From contig NZ_CP088251.1 of NCBI RefSeq assembly GCF_021117405.1, forward strand, positions 1,860,001 through 1,924,000: DNA of 64,000 nt, given 5' to 3'. The notes beneath the pieces are model-generated. The model saw only the letters and a program-made list of their open reading frames with translations, ran no database searches and had not been told where the DNA came from. The position numbers were made by a program, and so were the translations under genes. This DNA is from Frateuria edaphi. Lineage in GTDB: Bacteria > Pseudomonadota > Gammaproteobacteria > Xanthomonadales > Rhodanobacteraceae. Of the stretch, positions 1 to 10,151 are shown piece after piece. The stretch's first letter is position 1. Each line of letters opens with the position of its first letter.

Positions 1-529
1 ACATGGTCACATCGGCGCACACGCCCGCCAGCGCCTTCATCTCGGAGGCCACGCACAGCCGGCCGGCCGCATCATGGCCCCAGTAGAGCGGGCACACGCC
101 GAGCGGATCGCGTGCGACGAGGTAGCGTTGCGCGACGCCGTCCCACAGCGCGAAGGCGAAGATGCCGTTGAGGCCGGCGATCCACTCGGCCGGGTCCGCG
201 CCATCACGGTAGAGCGCGTTGATCACCTCGCAATCCGAACCCGTGGTGAAGTCATAGCCACTGCCCAGGCGCAACTCGCCGTGGTTGTAGATCTCGCCGT
301 TGACCGCCAGCGCCAGCGCGCCATCGCGCGAACGCAGCGGTTGCGCGCCGCTGGCCGGATCGACGATCGCCAGGCGCTCGTGCACCAGGATCGCCCCGGC
401 ATCGATGAACACGCCGGACCAGTCCGGCCCGCGGTGGCGCTGGCGCTGCGAAAGCTCCAGCGCCTGCCGGCGCAGCGCGGCCAGGTCGTCACCCGGTGCA
501 AGATCGAACATCCCGAAGATGGCGCACAT
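1..529 (-). CDS. asnB: Asparagine synthase (glutamine-hydrolysing), N-terminal part, cut by window edge
   Basis: The 176 visible codons match the glutaminase half of AsnB, which takes ammonia from glutamine to amidate aspartate with ATP. The protein opens MCAIFG, so Cys2 is free to be the N-terminal nucleophile after Met removal. The class II amidotransferase hallmarks follow: RHRGPDWSG, the NGEIYNH block, the TGSDCEV block and a SEMKAL stretch, all typical of the E. coli AsnB branch. The synthetase domain lies beyond base 1. The start is fixed by the conserved N-terminus and a GGGAG ribosome site about 8 bases upstream. The gene sits behind a leader peptide and attenuator (565-741), so expression is probably coupled to Asn-tRNA charging. 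Family assignment is very secure; the 3' part cannot be judged. Confidence 0.95.
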   Translation of the reverse strand, partial: MCAIFGMFDLAPGDDLAALRRQALELSQRQRHRGPDWSGVFIDAGAILVHERLAIVDPASGAQPLRSRDGALALAVNGEIYNHGELRLGSGYDFTTGSDCEVINALYRDGADPAEWIAGLNGIFAFALWDGVAQRYLVARDPLGVCPLYWGHDAAGRLCVASEMKALAGVCADVTM

Positions 530-564
530 GATTTGTCTCCCTCGCGTTTTCCATGACCCGAAAA

Positions 565-597
565 CGACGAAGGCCCGCACGGGGCGGGCCTTCGTCG
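565..597 (-). terminator. Intrinsic terminator (attenuator) in the asnB leader
   Basis: The arms 584-597 and 565-578 form a perfect 14-bp stem with a 5-base loop. Read on the minus strand the stem is followed by TTTT (561-564). It lies only 35 bases before the asnB start codon, so it stops transcription before asnB rather than ending an upstream gene. Part of its first arm (586-590 and 596-597) can pair instead with 631-635 and 622-628, which would prevent the terminator from forming. Confidence 0.85.
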
Positions 598-635
598 CGT
601 AGTTGTTGCTCGAACTTGCGGCTACGCGCCGGCCC
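586..635 (-). promoter_or_regulatory. Antiterminator helix of the asnB attenuator
   Basis: On the minus strand, 622-628 (CGCGTAG, containing the leader stop codon) pairs perfectly with 596-602 (CTACGCG), and 631-635 (GGGCC) pairs with 586-590 (GGCCC). This helix takes bases needed by the terminator stem. A ribosome stalled at the Asn codons (652-660) would leave these segments free. A ribosome that reaches the stop codon would cover 622-635 and let the terminator form. A further 8-bp helix, 658-665 with 608-615, pairs the first consecutive Asn codon region with a downstream segment and probably acts as the protector hairpin. The pairing is seen in the sequence; the mechanism is inferred by analogy with trp and his attenuators. 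Confidence 0.75.
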
Positions 636-741
636 CCTTGTGCAGGCGACGATTATTGTTCGAGCGGTTGTCCAGGGCCGGCCGCACGCGTGCCGCGCAG
701 GGCGCGGTGGCGAAGACGGAATGCGTGGTCGGCATGGACAT
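622..741 (-). CDS. asnB leader peptide with consecutive Asn codons
   Basis: This is a 39-codon frame just upstream of the asnB attenuator. Residues 24-32 read DNRSNNNRR, so four of the six codons 25-30 encode asparagine, three of them consecutive (AAC AAT AAT at 652-660). The stop codon (622-624) lies inside the antiterminator helix. The exact start is uncertain: ATG at 739-741 or 733-735, or a later GTG, and none has a strong ribosome site. Its likely role is to sense Asn-tRNA(Asn) charging by ribosome position, so the peptide product itself need not function. It has no similarity to a protein family that I recognise. Confidence 0.72.
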   Translation of the reverse strand: MSMPTTHSVFATAPCAARVRPALDNRSNNNRRLHKGAGA

Positions 742-791
742 GGCGCGAGTGGAGCAGGATTTCACAAGGCGCGCAAGCGGGTGTCTGCCGT

Positions 792-1175
792 TCAGGCGTG
801 GTGTTCGCGGAACGATTCGCTGATCCAGGCCTTGGCTTCCATCAACTGGTCGTTGCGGTACAGGCGGAACTCGCCCGGCACGGTGAAACCCATGGTGCGT
901 GCCACCAGCCGCAGCCAGTTGACGTCGGTGACCAGCGCGATGCGCTCCCAGCCGCTCCAGTGGCGAAAGCCCAGTTTGGTGTCGTCCCACATGGCGCCGG
1001 GCTCGAAGCCGGTGAAGTCGGGACCGACGTGGTAGAGCAGGCGCAATTTGCGGTTGAGCGCGAAGGCGGCCTCCACGTCCGGCACGAACACGTTCTCGTA
1101 GTCGGCCGCGGTCACCTTGCCGCGCGCGGTGAAGCCCAGCGCGCCGGCGGGGAGGTCGGTCATCTGCTCGATCAT
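792..1175 (-). CDS. STAS/SpoIIAA-like family protein
   Basis: A 127-residue cytosolic protein that resembles the SpoIIAA-like (DUF3478) STAS family. The recognisable features are an opening segment ending LGFTARGKVTAADYENV, a middle LLYHVGPDFTGFEPGAMWDD, and a WERIALVTD strand followed by a helix. Members form small alpha/beta domains that may bind lipids or partner proteins, but no reaction is established. The start at 1175 is chosen because GGAG lies about 7 bases upstream; an upstream in-frame ATG at 1208 has no such site. It lies between recJ and the asnB leader on the same strand. No catalytic residues can be named. Confidence 0.8.
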   Translation of the reverse strand: MIEQMTDLPAGALGFTARGKVTAADYENVFVPDVEAAFALNRKLRLLYHVGPDFTGFEPGAMWDDTKLGFRHWSGWERIALVTDVNWLRLVARTMGFTVPGEFRLYRNDQLMEAKAWISESFREHHA

Positions 1176-1352
1176 GGGGTGTCTCCGCGTGGTCGGAACT
1201 CCATCCAAGCGCGGCGGGCGCGGCTATGCAAGCTTGGGTGCGTGAAAGCCCGGTTCGGCGGCAACGCTGCAATGGCCCGCTTGCGGGCGATGTTCCTGGC
1301 GGAAGATAAAAGACCGACGCCGCAACCGGGCCTCTGCGAAAAGCCGGCTGCG

Positions 1353-3137
1353 TCAGGCGGGTTCGACGTGGCGCACCAGCAGACGCGCGCTTTCCCTGCC
1401 CTGCCATTCGTTGATCGTCAGCTCGTATACCGCGCGCAGCCGCGGCGGTGGCGCGGCTGCGCGCACGTTGAACATCACCGCCTCGTGTACGGCGCCATCG
1501 CGCGGATCGCGCAGGCTCAGCCGCCAGTGCCGCTCGCCCATCAGGCGCCACTGCGCGCACTCGAACAGGTTGTCGAACAGCGGTTCCGGGAAGCCCTGCC
1601 CCCACGGCCCGCCGTCACGCAGCTGGCGCGCAAGGTCGAGGGTGAAGGTACCGGGCGGCAGTTCGCCGTCGGTGTAGAGCACCGCCTGCAGGCGTTCCTC
1701 GTCCAGCCATTCGCGCGCGATCGCGTCGAAGGCGTCGGCGAAGCGGGGGTAGTCGGCGGTCTTCAGGCTCAGCCCGGCCGCCATGGCGTGGCCACCGAAG
1801 CGCTCGATCAGGCCGGGCAGGCGTGCGTCGATCGCCGCCAGCGCGTCGCGCACGTGGAAGCCGGCGATGGAGCGCGCGGAACCCCGCAGTTCCTCGGGCC
1901 GGTCCTCGTCGGCCGGCGCAAAGGCGATCACCGGGCGGTGCAACCGTTCCTTGAGCTTGGACGCCACCAGTCCGACCACGCCCGCGTGCCAGGTGGGTTC
2001 GTACAGGCTCACGCCGGTGCGCTCGCCCAGGCCTTCCAGTCCGAGCGCGCCGATCATCGCCTCGGCCTCGGCGACCATCGCCTCCTGAAGCTCGCGGCGT
2101 TCCTGGTTGATCGCGCTGAGCCGCTCGGCCAGCGCGCGCGCCTGTACCGGGTCGTCGGTGAGCAGGCATTCGACGCCCAGGCGCATGTCTTCCAACCGGC
2201 CCGCGGCGTTGAGGCGCGGGCCGACGGCATAACCAAGATCGCTGGCGCAGACGCCGGACAGGCTGCGCTTGCCAGCCTCCACCAGCGCGGTGATGCCCGG
2301 GCAGGCGCGACCGCTGCGGATGCGGCCGATACCCGCCTCGACCAGCACGCGGTTGTTGAAATCCAGCGGTACCAGGTCGGCTACCGTGCCGAGCGCGACC
2401 AGGTCGAGCAGGTTGCCCAGGTCCGGCTCCTCGCGCCCGGCGAAAGCCCCGCGCCCGCGCAACTCCGCACGCACGGCCAGCAGCAGGTAGAACATCACGC
2501 CGACGCCCGCCAGCGCGCGACTGGCGAAAGCCTGGTTCATCCGCGCATCGCCGGTGCATGACTCGCAGGCGGGCTCGCCATGCCCGCATGCACGCACCTC
2601 GAGCACGTTGGGATTGACCAGCGCGTCGGCGGCCGGCAACTGATCGCCCGGCAAGTGGTGGTCGGTGACGATCACTCGGATACCGCGCGCCTTCGCCGCG
2701 GCCACGCCGGCGATGCTGGCCACGCCGTTGTCGACGGTGACGATCAGCTGCGGCGCGGGTTCGAGCGAGGCGACCAGCGCCGGACTCAAGCCGTAGCCGT
2801 GCGCGAAGCGGTTGGGAATCACGTAATCCACGCGCCGCGCGCCGAGCAGGCGCAGGCCGCGCACGGCCAGGGCAGTGCCGGTGGCGCCGTCGCAGTCGTA
2901 GTCGCCGGCGATGACGATCGACCAGTCGCCGGTGATCGCCTCGATCAGCAGCGCGACGGCACGATCGAGCCCACCCAGTGCCTGCGGCGCCAGCAAATGG
3001 CGCAAGCGATGCTCGGCCTGCGCCGGATGCAGGACGCCGCGCGCGGCGTAAACCTGGCGCAGCACCGGGTGCACCCCATCGCTCCAGCCCTCGGGCGCGC
3101 CCGACACCAGCCGGCGGCGCAACGTCGGTGCGCTCAT
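1353..3137 (-). CDS. recJ: Single-stranded-DNA-specific exonuclease RecJ
   Basis: RecJ degrades single-stranded DNA 5' to 3' in RecF-pathway recombination, mismatch repair and base excision repair. The 594 residues (E. coli 577) carry the DHH-family metal motifs in order: DYDCDG at 79-84, VDNG at 135-138 and the DHH triad at 159-161, followed by the DHHA1 domain and an OB-like C-terminus. The start at 3137 overlaps the stop of the upstream gene as ATGA, which indicates translational coupling. The same reading frame stays open far upstream, but that stretch is the shadow of the RpfE-like gene and lacks RecJ similarity. It is the last gene of a yheS / RpfE-like / recJ run. Confidence 0.96.
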   Translation of the reverse strand: MSAPTLRRRLVSGAPEGWSDGVHPVLRQVYAARGVLHPAQAEHRLRHLLAPQALGGLDRAVALLIEAITGDWSIVIAGDYDCDGATGTALAVRGLRLLGARRVDYVIPNRFAHGYGLSPALVASLEPAPQLIVTVDNGVASIAGVAAAKARGIRVIVTDHHLPGDQLPAADALVNPNVLEVRACGHGEPACESCTGDARMNQAFASRALAGVGVMFYLLLAVRAELRGRGAFAGREEPDLGNLLDLVALGTVADLVPLDFNNRVLVEAGIGRIRSGRACPGITALVEAGKRSLSGVCASDLGYAVGPRLNAAGRLEDMRLGVECLLTDDPVQARALAERLSAINQERRELQEAMVAEAEAMIGALGLEGLGERTGVSLYEPTWHAGVVGLVASKLKERLHRPVIAFAPADEDRPEELRGSARSIAGFHVRDALAAIDARLPGLIERFGGHAMAAGLSLKTADYPRFADAFDAIAREWLDEERLQAVLYTDGELPPGTFTLDLARQLRDGGPWGQGFPEPLFDNLFECAQWRLMGERHWRLSLRDPRDGAVHEAVMFNVRAAAPPPRLRAVYELTINEWQGRESARLLVRHVEPA

Positions 3138-4065
3138 GCGCGCATCCCGCGCCAGAAACGCCAGCGATGCCAGGGACGCAGATCCCGGCGCTCGCCACTG
3201 GCGAAGGTCAGGCGCAGGGGCCGCTGGCGGGCGAGCGTGTCGATCATGGGCCACCATTGGTCGGCAATGATCTGGGCCGGCAGGTCCTGCAGGTCGATCA
3301 GCCAATGAGCGGCGAGTTCGCCCGCCGCCGTCGGCGCTGCGGAAGTGGCCTGGGTCTCGCGGGCCGGTGTCCGCAAGCGATGCGCAATACCCGACCGCGC
3401 CGCCAGCCCCCGCAGCAACGGATCGTCGCTGACCACGCCGCGAAGCGAGGTCGCCACGGTCTCGGGCAACGTGCCTGCCCCCCACAGCCACAGATTGTTG
3501 ACCGGGGGTTGACCGGCGGCGCGACGCTGCGCGTTCAGCGGGTGCTGATGCAGCAACACCTGGATGTCGTTTTGCAGGATTCGCCAGCGGCGCCCATCGG
3601 CACCCTGCGGCAGATGCTGCAGCAGGTTTTCGCCGAGCGCCTGCTCGGGCGCGGGGAACGTGGGCACGGCCGTGCCCGGCGGCAGGCGCAGGTGCCAGCG
3701 ATCGGACGAGGTCAGTTCCAGCCGCATGCCCTGCTCTTCGAACAGCGGCGCGAGCGGCTCGGCCAGCGCGGCGGCATCGCCTGCGGTCAATTGCATCTGC
3801 CCGCAGGCAAGCAGGCGCGCACCGTTCATGTCCGGCTCGACCCAGGCCGGATCGGCGCTCATCCACAAGGCGTCATCGGCATCGCCGGCCGCCAGCTGCC
3901 GGGTGAGCGCACCGGCGGGCAGCGGTTGCGGGACATCGAACCAGGTGGCCAACCCGGCCAGGTATCCCCTTGGGCCATCTTCGAGGCGATCGGCGCGCAC
4001 CAACAGGCGGCGCAGCGGATGCGCGGGCTCGAAGCGCACGAGCGCGGGCAGCCACAGTTCCACGC

Positions 4066-4069
<4 letters not shown>
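3134..4069 (-). CDS. RpfE-like, phosphoglycerate-mutase-related conserved protein
   Basis: A 311-residue protein beginning MSVELWLPALVRF. It resembles Xanthomonas proteins annotated as RpfE or cofactor-independent phosphoglycerate mutase. The visible blocks are GYLAGLATWFDVPQP near the N-terminus, DRWHLRLP in the middle, and VNNLWLWGAGTLP, which recalls the nucleotide/sugar-phosphate binding turn of that superfamily. I see no intact metal-binding set of true iPGM, so enzyme activity is doubtful. As I recall, rpfE adjoins recJ in the Xanthomonas rpf cluster, and the same adjacency here supports the name. It overlaps both neighbours by 4 bases (ATGA), so all three are probably co-translated. 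Function unknown. Confidence 0.75.
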
Positions 4070-6114
<2,045 letters not shown>

Positions 6115-6258
6115 CGGTAGGAAACGTGCACGGGCGACCCGCCATGATAGCCGGCCTTGGAATGCCTAGCCCATCGCAGACGCCAGCGGTCGCCGTGGCG
6201 CCGTTGTCGCACATCTGCTACAACGGCGCCGCACAGGACCTTTGCGGAGAGGGGAATC

Positions 6259-6594
6259 ATGGTCAAGCTCACTGGCGGTCTGGCGATGCTCGCCGCGATC
6301 GCGTTCGGCGCACCGATGGCCGCGCATGCGGGCGACAGCCTGCTTATCAATCGCGTGCAGCAGGAACAGGGGATGAACCTGCCCACCCGCGGCATGACCA
6401 TGACGCAGGTGGAAAAGCGCTACGGCGCGCCCGAGCGCAAGCTGCAGCCGCGCGGTGGCGACAGCCAGAAGCATCCGGTGATCAACCGCTGGGACTACAA
6501 GACCTTCATCGTGTACTTCGAGCACGACCACGTGATCCATTCGGTGCTCAATACGCCCGCCGGCAACAACCACAATCCCGCCGCGGCGCAGTAA
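6259..6594 (+). CDS. Small exported protein, possibly BamE/SmpA-like fold
   Basis: A 111-residue protein. The first 24 residues form a Sec signal peptide (MVKLTGG start, hydrophobic core, AAHA before GDSLL). The mature part has the pattern GMTMTQVEKRYGAPERK, and later strands with WDYKTFIVYFEHDHVIHSV. This helix-helix-strand layout resembles the SmpA/OmlA/BamE superfamily, but there is no lipobox Cys, so it should be soluble periplasmic. The start is set by GAGAGGGG 7 bases upstream and the signal peptide; a longer in-frame start upstream would spoil the signal. It is monocistronic, ended by the hairpin at 6617-6642 and divergent from yheS. Function unknown. Confidence 0.8.
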   Translation: MVKLTGGLAMLAAIAFGAPMAAHAGDSLLINRVQQEQGMNLPTRGMTMTQVEKRYGAPERKLQPRGGDSQKHPVINRWDYKTFIVYFEHDHVIHSVLNTPAGNNHNPAAAQ

Positions 6595-6616
6595 GCCCCA
6601 CTGCAGCACACCACAA

Positions 6617-6650
6617 CGGACCTCCGCGATGGCGGGGGTCCGTTTTCGTT
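6617..6650 (+). terminator. Intrinsic terminator after the small exported protein
   Basis: An 11-bp stem (6617-6627 with 6632-6642, one T-G pair) and a 4-base loop are followed by TTTTCGTTT. The hairpin begins about 22 bases after the stop codon at 6594. Confidence 0.85.
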
Positions 6651-6719
6651 TGGGCCTCATCGCCCGGTGTCGCCCGCTCGACTACACTCCGCCGCTTTCC
6701 GACTTCAAGCGAGCGCGCG

Positions 6720-7757
6720 ATGACCTCCTCTCCCAACCTGCGCCTGCCGGCCGAATGGGAACCGCAGGACGCGGTGCTGATCGCCTGGCCGCACGAAGGC
6801 ACCGACTGGGCCGAGCGCCTGGCCGAGGTGGAGACCACCTATACCGCGCTGGCCGCCGCGGTCACCTGTTTCCAGCCGCTGGTCGTGATCGTCGCCGACG
6901 AGGGCGTGCGCGCGACCGCCGAACGCGCGCTCCGTGGCGCGGGTGTTGACCTGGGGCGCGTCCGCTTCGTCGAACTTCCCTACGACGACACCTGGTTGCG
7001 CGACTCCGGCCCGATCACGCTGGTCTCGGCCCAGGGCTTCCAGCTCACCGATTTCCGCTTCACCGGCTGGGGCGGCAAGTTCGGCGCCGACCGGGACGAC
7101 GCGCTGGTCGCCGGCCTGGTCGCCGCCGGCGTGTTCGGCCCCGCCGCGCACGAGCGCGTGGATTGGGCATTGGAAGGTGGCGGCATCGAGAGCGATGGCG
7201 GCAGCACCGTGCTGACCACCTGGCGCTGCCTGCACCAGCGCCATCCCGAGCAATCGCGCGAGGCGATGGACGCGATCCTGCGCGAAAGCCTGCATGCCCC
7301 GCGCGTGCTGTGGCTGGATCACGGCTACCTCGAGGGCGACGACACCGACGCCCACATCGACACCCTCGCCCGCTTCGCGCCGGGCGAGCGCATCGTGTTC
7401 CAGGCTTGCGACGATCCGGCGGACCCGCATCATCAGGAACTGGACCGGATGGCCGCCGAGCTCGCCTCGCTGCGCACGCCCGAAGGCAAGCCCTACCGTC
7501 TCTCGCCGCTGCCCTGGGCGCAGCCCATCCTGGACGAAGGGCGCCGACTGGCCGCTTCCTATGCCAACTACCTGGTCATCAACGGCGCCGTGCTGGTGCC
7601 CGCTTATGGCGACGCCGCGGACGACGAGGCGGCACGCATCATCGGCGCCGCCTACCCCGGGCGCGAGGTCGTTCAGGTGCCGTGCCGCCCGCTGATCTGG
7701 CAGAACGGCAGCCTTCACTGCATCACCATGCAGCTGCCGGCCGGCTTGCTGGGCTGA
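6720..7757 (+). CDS. aguA: Agmatine deiminase
   Basis: Converts agmatine to N-carbamoylputrescine and ammonia, the first step of the AguA/AguB route from arginine-derived agmatine to putrescine. The 345-residue protein has the porphyromonas-type peptidylarginine deiminase (guanidino-modifying) fold. Visible motifs are LPAEWEPQDAVLIAWPH at the N-terminus, DTWLRDSGPI, the ALEGGGIESDG block and the C-terminal catalytic cysteine in NGSLHCITMQLP (Cys334). The start at 6720 gives the family N-terminus; the frame is open upstream but without similarity. aguB follows 86 bases downstream on the same strand and completes the pathway. Cytosolic. Confidence 0.95.
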   Translation: MTSSPNLRLPAEWEPQDAVLIAWPHEGTDWAERLAEVETTYTALAAAVTCFQPLVVIVADEGVRATAERALRGAGVDLGRVRFVELPYDDTWLRDSGPITLVSAQGFQLTDFRFTGWGGKFGADRDDALVAGLVAAGVFGPAAHERVDWALEGGGIESDGGSTVLTTWRCLHQRHPEQSREAMDAILRESLHAPRVLWLDHGYLEGDDTDAHIDTLARFAPGERIVFQACDDPADPHHQELDRMAAELASLRTPEGKPYRLSPLPWAQPILDEGRRLAASYANYLVINGAVLVPAYGDAADDEAARIIGAAYPGREVVQVPCRPLIWQNGSLHCITMQLPAGLLG

Positions 7758-7843
7758 ACACACGCCGCCGGCAACACTTTGGCGACAACCGCGCCACCTT
7801 GCTCCGCTAAACTGCCTGTCTCGACTCAGTGCAAGAGACAGGC

Positions 7844-8734
7844 ATGACCGGCAAGACACTCAAGGTGGCGCTGCTGCAGGAAACCAACCGCGGCAACCGC
7901 GACGCGAATCTCGACGCGATCGAGGCCGGCCTGCGCGAAGCCGCGGCGGCCGGCGCGCGGCTCGTGCTGTTGCAGGAGCTGCACAACGGCCCGTACTTCT
8001 GCCAGCGCGAGTGCGTGGACGAGTTCGAACTGGCTGAAACCATTCCCGGTCCCGGCACCGAGCGCATCGGCAAGTTGGCGGAGGAACTCAAGCTCGTCGT
8101 GGTGGCTTCGATTTTCGAGAAGCGCGCCACGGGCCTGTATCACAACACCGCCGTGGTCTTCGATCGCTCCGCGACCATCGCGGGCAAGTACCGCAAGATG
8201 CACATTCCCGATGATCCGGCGTTCTACGAGAAGTTCTACTTCACGCCGGGCGACATGGGCTTCGAGCCCATCGATACGTCGGTCGGTCGACTGGGCGTGC
8301 TGGTGTGCTGGGACCAGTGGTATCCGGAGGCCGCGCGGCTGATGGCGCTGGCCGGCGCGCAGATGCTGCTCTATCCAACGGCGATCGGCTGGGATCCGAA
8401 CGACGAACTGGCGGAGAAGGATCGCCAGCGCGAGGCCTGGGTCACCGTGCAGCGCGGCCATGCCGTCGCCAACGGGTTGCCGTTGCTGGCCTGCAACCGC
8501 ACCGGTTACGAAGCCGACCCCTCGGGCGTGGGCGCGGGCATCCAGTTCTGGGGCACCAGCTTCGTGGCCGGGCCGCAGGGCGAGTTTCTGGCCAAGGCGA
8601 ACACCGACGGGCGCGAGCTGCTGGTGGTCGACGTCGACCTGGAGCGCAGCGAGCACGTGCGGCGGATCTGGCCGTTCCTGCGCGATCGGCGCATCGATGC
8701 GTACGGCGATCTCCTCAAACGCTATCGGGATTGA
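7844..8734 (+). CDS. aguB: N-carbamoylputrescine amidase
   Basis: Hydrolyses N-carbamoylputrescine to putrescine, CO2 and ammonia. It is a 296-residue nitrilase-superfamily protein with the complete Glu-Lys-Cys triad: Glu45 in LLQELHNG, Lys118 in KYRKMHIPDD and Cys155 in LGVLVCWDQWYPE. The ATG at 7844 fits the family N-terminus (KTLKVALLQ); a GTG 15 bases upstream is possible. It lies directly after aguA, which makes its substrate, so the pair form a putrescine module. Cytosolic; members are usually homo-oligomers. Confidence 0.95.
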   Translation: MTGKTLKVALLQETNRGNRDANLDAIEAGLREAAAAGARLVLLQELHNGPYFCQRECVDEFELAETIPGPGTERIGKLAEELKLVVVASIFEKRATGLYHNTAVVFDRSATIAGKYRKMHIPDDPAFYEKFYFTPGDMGFEPIDTSVGRLGVLVCWDQWYPEAARLMALAGAQMLLYPTAIGWDPNDELAEKDRQREAWVTVQRGHAVANGLPLLACNRTGYEADPSGVGAGIQFWGTSFVAGPQGEFLAKANTDGRELLVVDVDLERSEHVRRIWPFLRDRRIDAYGDLLKRYRD

Positions 8735-8740
8735 AAACGG

Positions 8741-8791
8741 TGGGCTGAAGCCCATCCAACGAATCACCCTGTAGGTTGGGCTTCGGCCCAC
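8741..8791. repeat. Inverted repeat, GGTGGGC...GCCCACC type
   Basis: GGTGGGCTGAAGCCCA and TGGGCTTCGGCCCACC are inverted copies (one mismatch in 16) separated by about 20 bases between aguB and the TraB-family gene. The look is that of a REP-like dispersed element. There is no U-tract, so it is not a standard terminator. Confidence 0.55.
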
Positions 8792-8812
8792 CACCCGCAT
8801 CCCGGACCACGC

Positions 8813-10039
8813 ATGACCCTCCCCGATTCCGACGTCGCCCAGCCCAACGCCCTGCTCGACCAGCCACTGGAGCGCGTGACCCGCGACGGCGTGGAATACG
8901 TCGTGCTGGGCACGGCGCACGTGTCCCGCGCCAGCGTGGCGGCGGTCGAGTCGCTGGTGGCCAACGAATCATTCGACGCGATCGCGGTCGAGCTCTGCCC
9001 GAGCCGCGCCGAGGGCATGCGCAATCCGGACGCGTTCAAGCAGATGGACCTGTTCCACGTGATCCGCCAGGGCAAGGTCGGCATGGTGGCGGCAAGCCTG
9101 GTGCTGTCGTCCTTCCAGCAACGGCTGGCCGCGCAGTACGGCATCCAGCCCGGCGCCGAGATGAAGGCGGCGATGGACGGCGCCGAGCGCGCCAACCTGC
9201 CAGTCTGGCTGATCGATCGCGAGGTCGGCACCACGCTCAAGCGCGCCTGGCGCAGCGTCGGCACGTGGGCGCGCTTCGGCCTGCTCGGCGGCCTGGTCGC
9301 CAGCGTATTCGAGCGCGAGCAGGTCGACGAAAAAGAGATCGAAAAGCTCAAGGAGGGCGACCTTCTGGAGAGCGCGTTCGGCGAGTTCGCGCAGAACTCG
9401 GCCCCGCTCTACAACAGCCTGATCGGCGAGCGCGACGAATACATGGCCGCGCGCCTGCGTGAGCAGGCGCAAGGTGCGCCGGCCGTGCGCCGCGTGCTGG
9501 TAGTGATCGGCGCCGGCCATCTCAAGGGCCTGAGCGGATACCTGCGCGAGCAGCAGGAGCCCCCAGCCGGGCGCATCGCCGAACTGGCGAAACTGCCACC
9601 CAAGGCGCGCTGGCCCAAGTGGCTCGCGCTGGGCCTGGTGTTGCTGGTGTTCGCGGCCATCGCCTATGCGTTCCATCGCAACCCATCGCTCGGGGCGCTG
9701 GCGCTGCGCAACTGGGTACTGTTCACCGGCGGCTGCGCCGCACTGGGCGCACTGGCGGCGGGCGGGCATCCGCTGAGCATCCTGGCGGCCTTCATCGCCG
9801 CGCCGATCAAGCCGTTCCGGCCCGGCATTCCGGCTGGCGGCATCAGCGCGATGGCCGAAGCCTGGATTCGCCGTCCTCGCGTGGCCGACTTCGAGACGTT
9901 GCGCGACGACATCGCCGACTGGAAGGGCTGGTGGAAGAACCGCGTGGCGCGCACGCTGCTCAACTTCATCCTGGTAAGCGCAGGCACGGTGATCGGCGAG
10001 TACGCCGCCGGCATCCAGATCGTCAAGAGCCTGTTCTGA
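8813..10039 (+). CDS. TraB/GumN (PrgY-like) family membrane protein
   Basis: A 408-residue protein of the TraB/PrgY family. The N-terminal two thirds contain the family motif GTAHVSRAS near residue 28 and a conserved VAVELCPSRA block, with a second GAGHLKG motif near residue 235. The C-terminal third is hydrophobic, with at least four likely membrane segments (for example LGLVLLVFAAIAYAF, and another near the end at NFILVSAGTVIGEYAAG). PrgY shuts down a peptide pheromone in Enterococcus, and the superfamily resembles metalloproteases, but the role in proteobacteria is unknown. The ATG at 8813 is the first after the repeat. There is no obvious functional link with aguAB. Confidence 0.85.
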   Translation: MTLPDSDVAQPNALLDQPLERVTRDGVEYVVLGTAHVSRASVAAVESLVANESFDAIAVELCPSRAEGMRNPDAFKQMDLFHVIRQGKVGMVAASLVLSSFQQRLAAQYGIQPGAEMKAAMDGAERANLPVWLIDREVGTTLKRAWRSVGTWARFGLLGGLVASVFEREQVDEKEIEKLKEGDLLESAFGEFAQNSAPLYNSLIGERDEYMAARLREQAQGAPAVRRVLVVIGAGHLKGLSGYLREQQEPPAGRIAELAKLPPKARWPKWLALGLVLLVFAAIAYAFHRNPSLGALALRNWVLFTGGCAALGALAAGGHPLSILAAFIAAPIKPFRPGIPAGGISAMAEAWIRRPRVADFETLRDDIADWKGWWKNRVARTLLNFILVSAGTVIGEYAAGIQIVKSLF

Positions 10040-10057
10040 AAGTGCGCCCGCGGCCGC

Positions 10058-10071
10058 CTGATTTCGATCAG
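10058..10071. promoter_or_regulatory. FNR/Anr-like site upstream of two c-type cytochromes
   Basis: CTGATTTCGATCAG is a perfect CTGAT-N4-ATCAG inverted repeat. It differs from the FNR/Anr consensus TTGAT-N4-ATCAA only at the two outermost bases. Its centre is about 57-61 bases before the start point predicted from the promoter at 10086-10115, a class I activator position. Binding is inferred. Confidence 0.5.
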
Positions 10072-10085
10072 GGCGATGCGTCAAG

Positions 10086-10115
10086 TTGTCCGTCGCCTGA
10101 CGCAGACACTATACT
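10086..10115 (+). promoter_or_regulatory. Sigma-70-type promoter for the cytochrome c pair
   Basis: TTGTCC and TATACT are separated by 18 bases, 36 bases before the first cytochrome start codon. The -10 is 5 of 6 to consensus and the -35 is 4 of 6. Confidence 0.5.
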
Positions 10116-10151
10116 TCCGCGACTTTGTACCCCAAGCGTGGGAATGACTCG

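Noticed and set aside
1276-1289. GCCCGC-TT-GCGGGC hairpin after recJ as a terminator
   Set aside because: The stem is only 6 bp with a 2-base loop, and there is no U-tract on either strand.
603-2561. Long plus-strand open frame across the asnB leader, the STAS gene and recJ
   Set aside because: Antisense to clear genes, without a ribosome site or recognisable domains.
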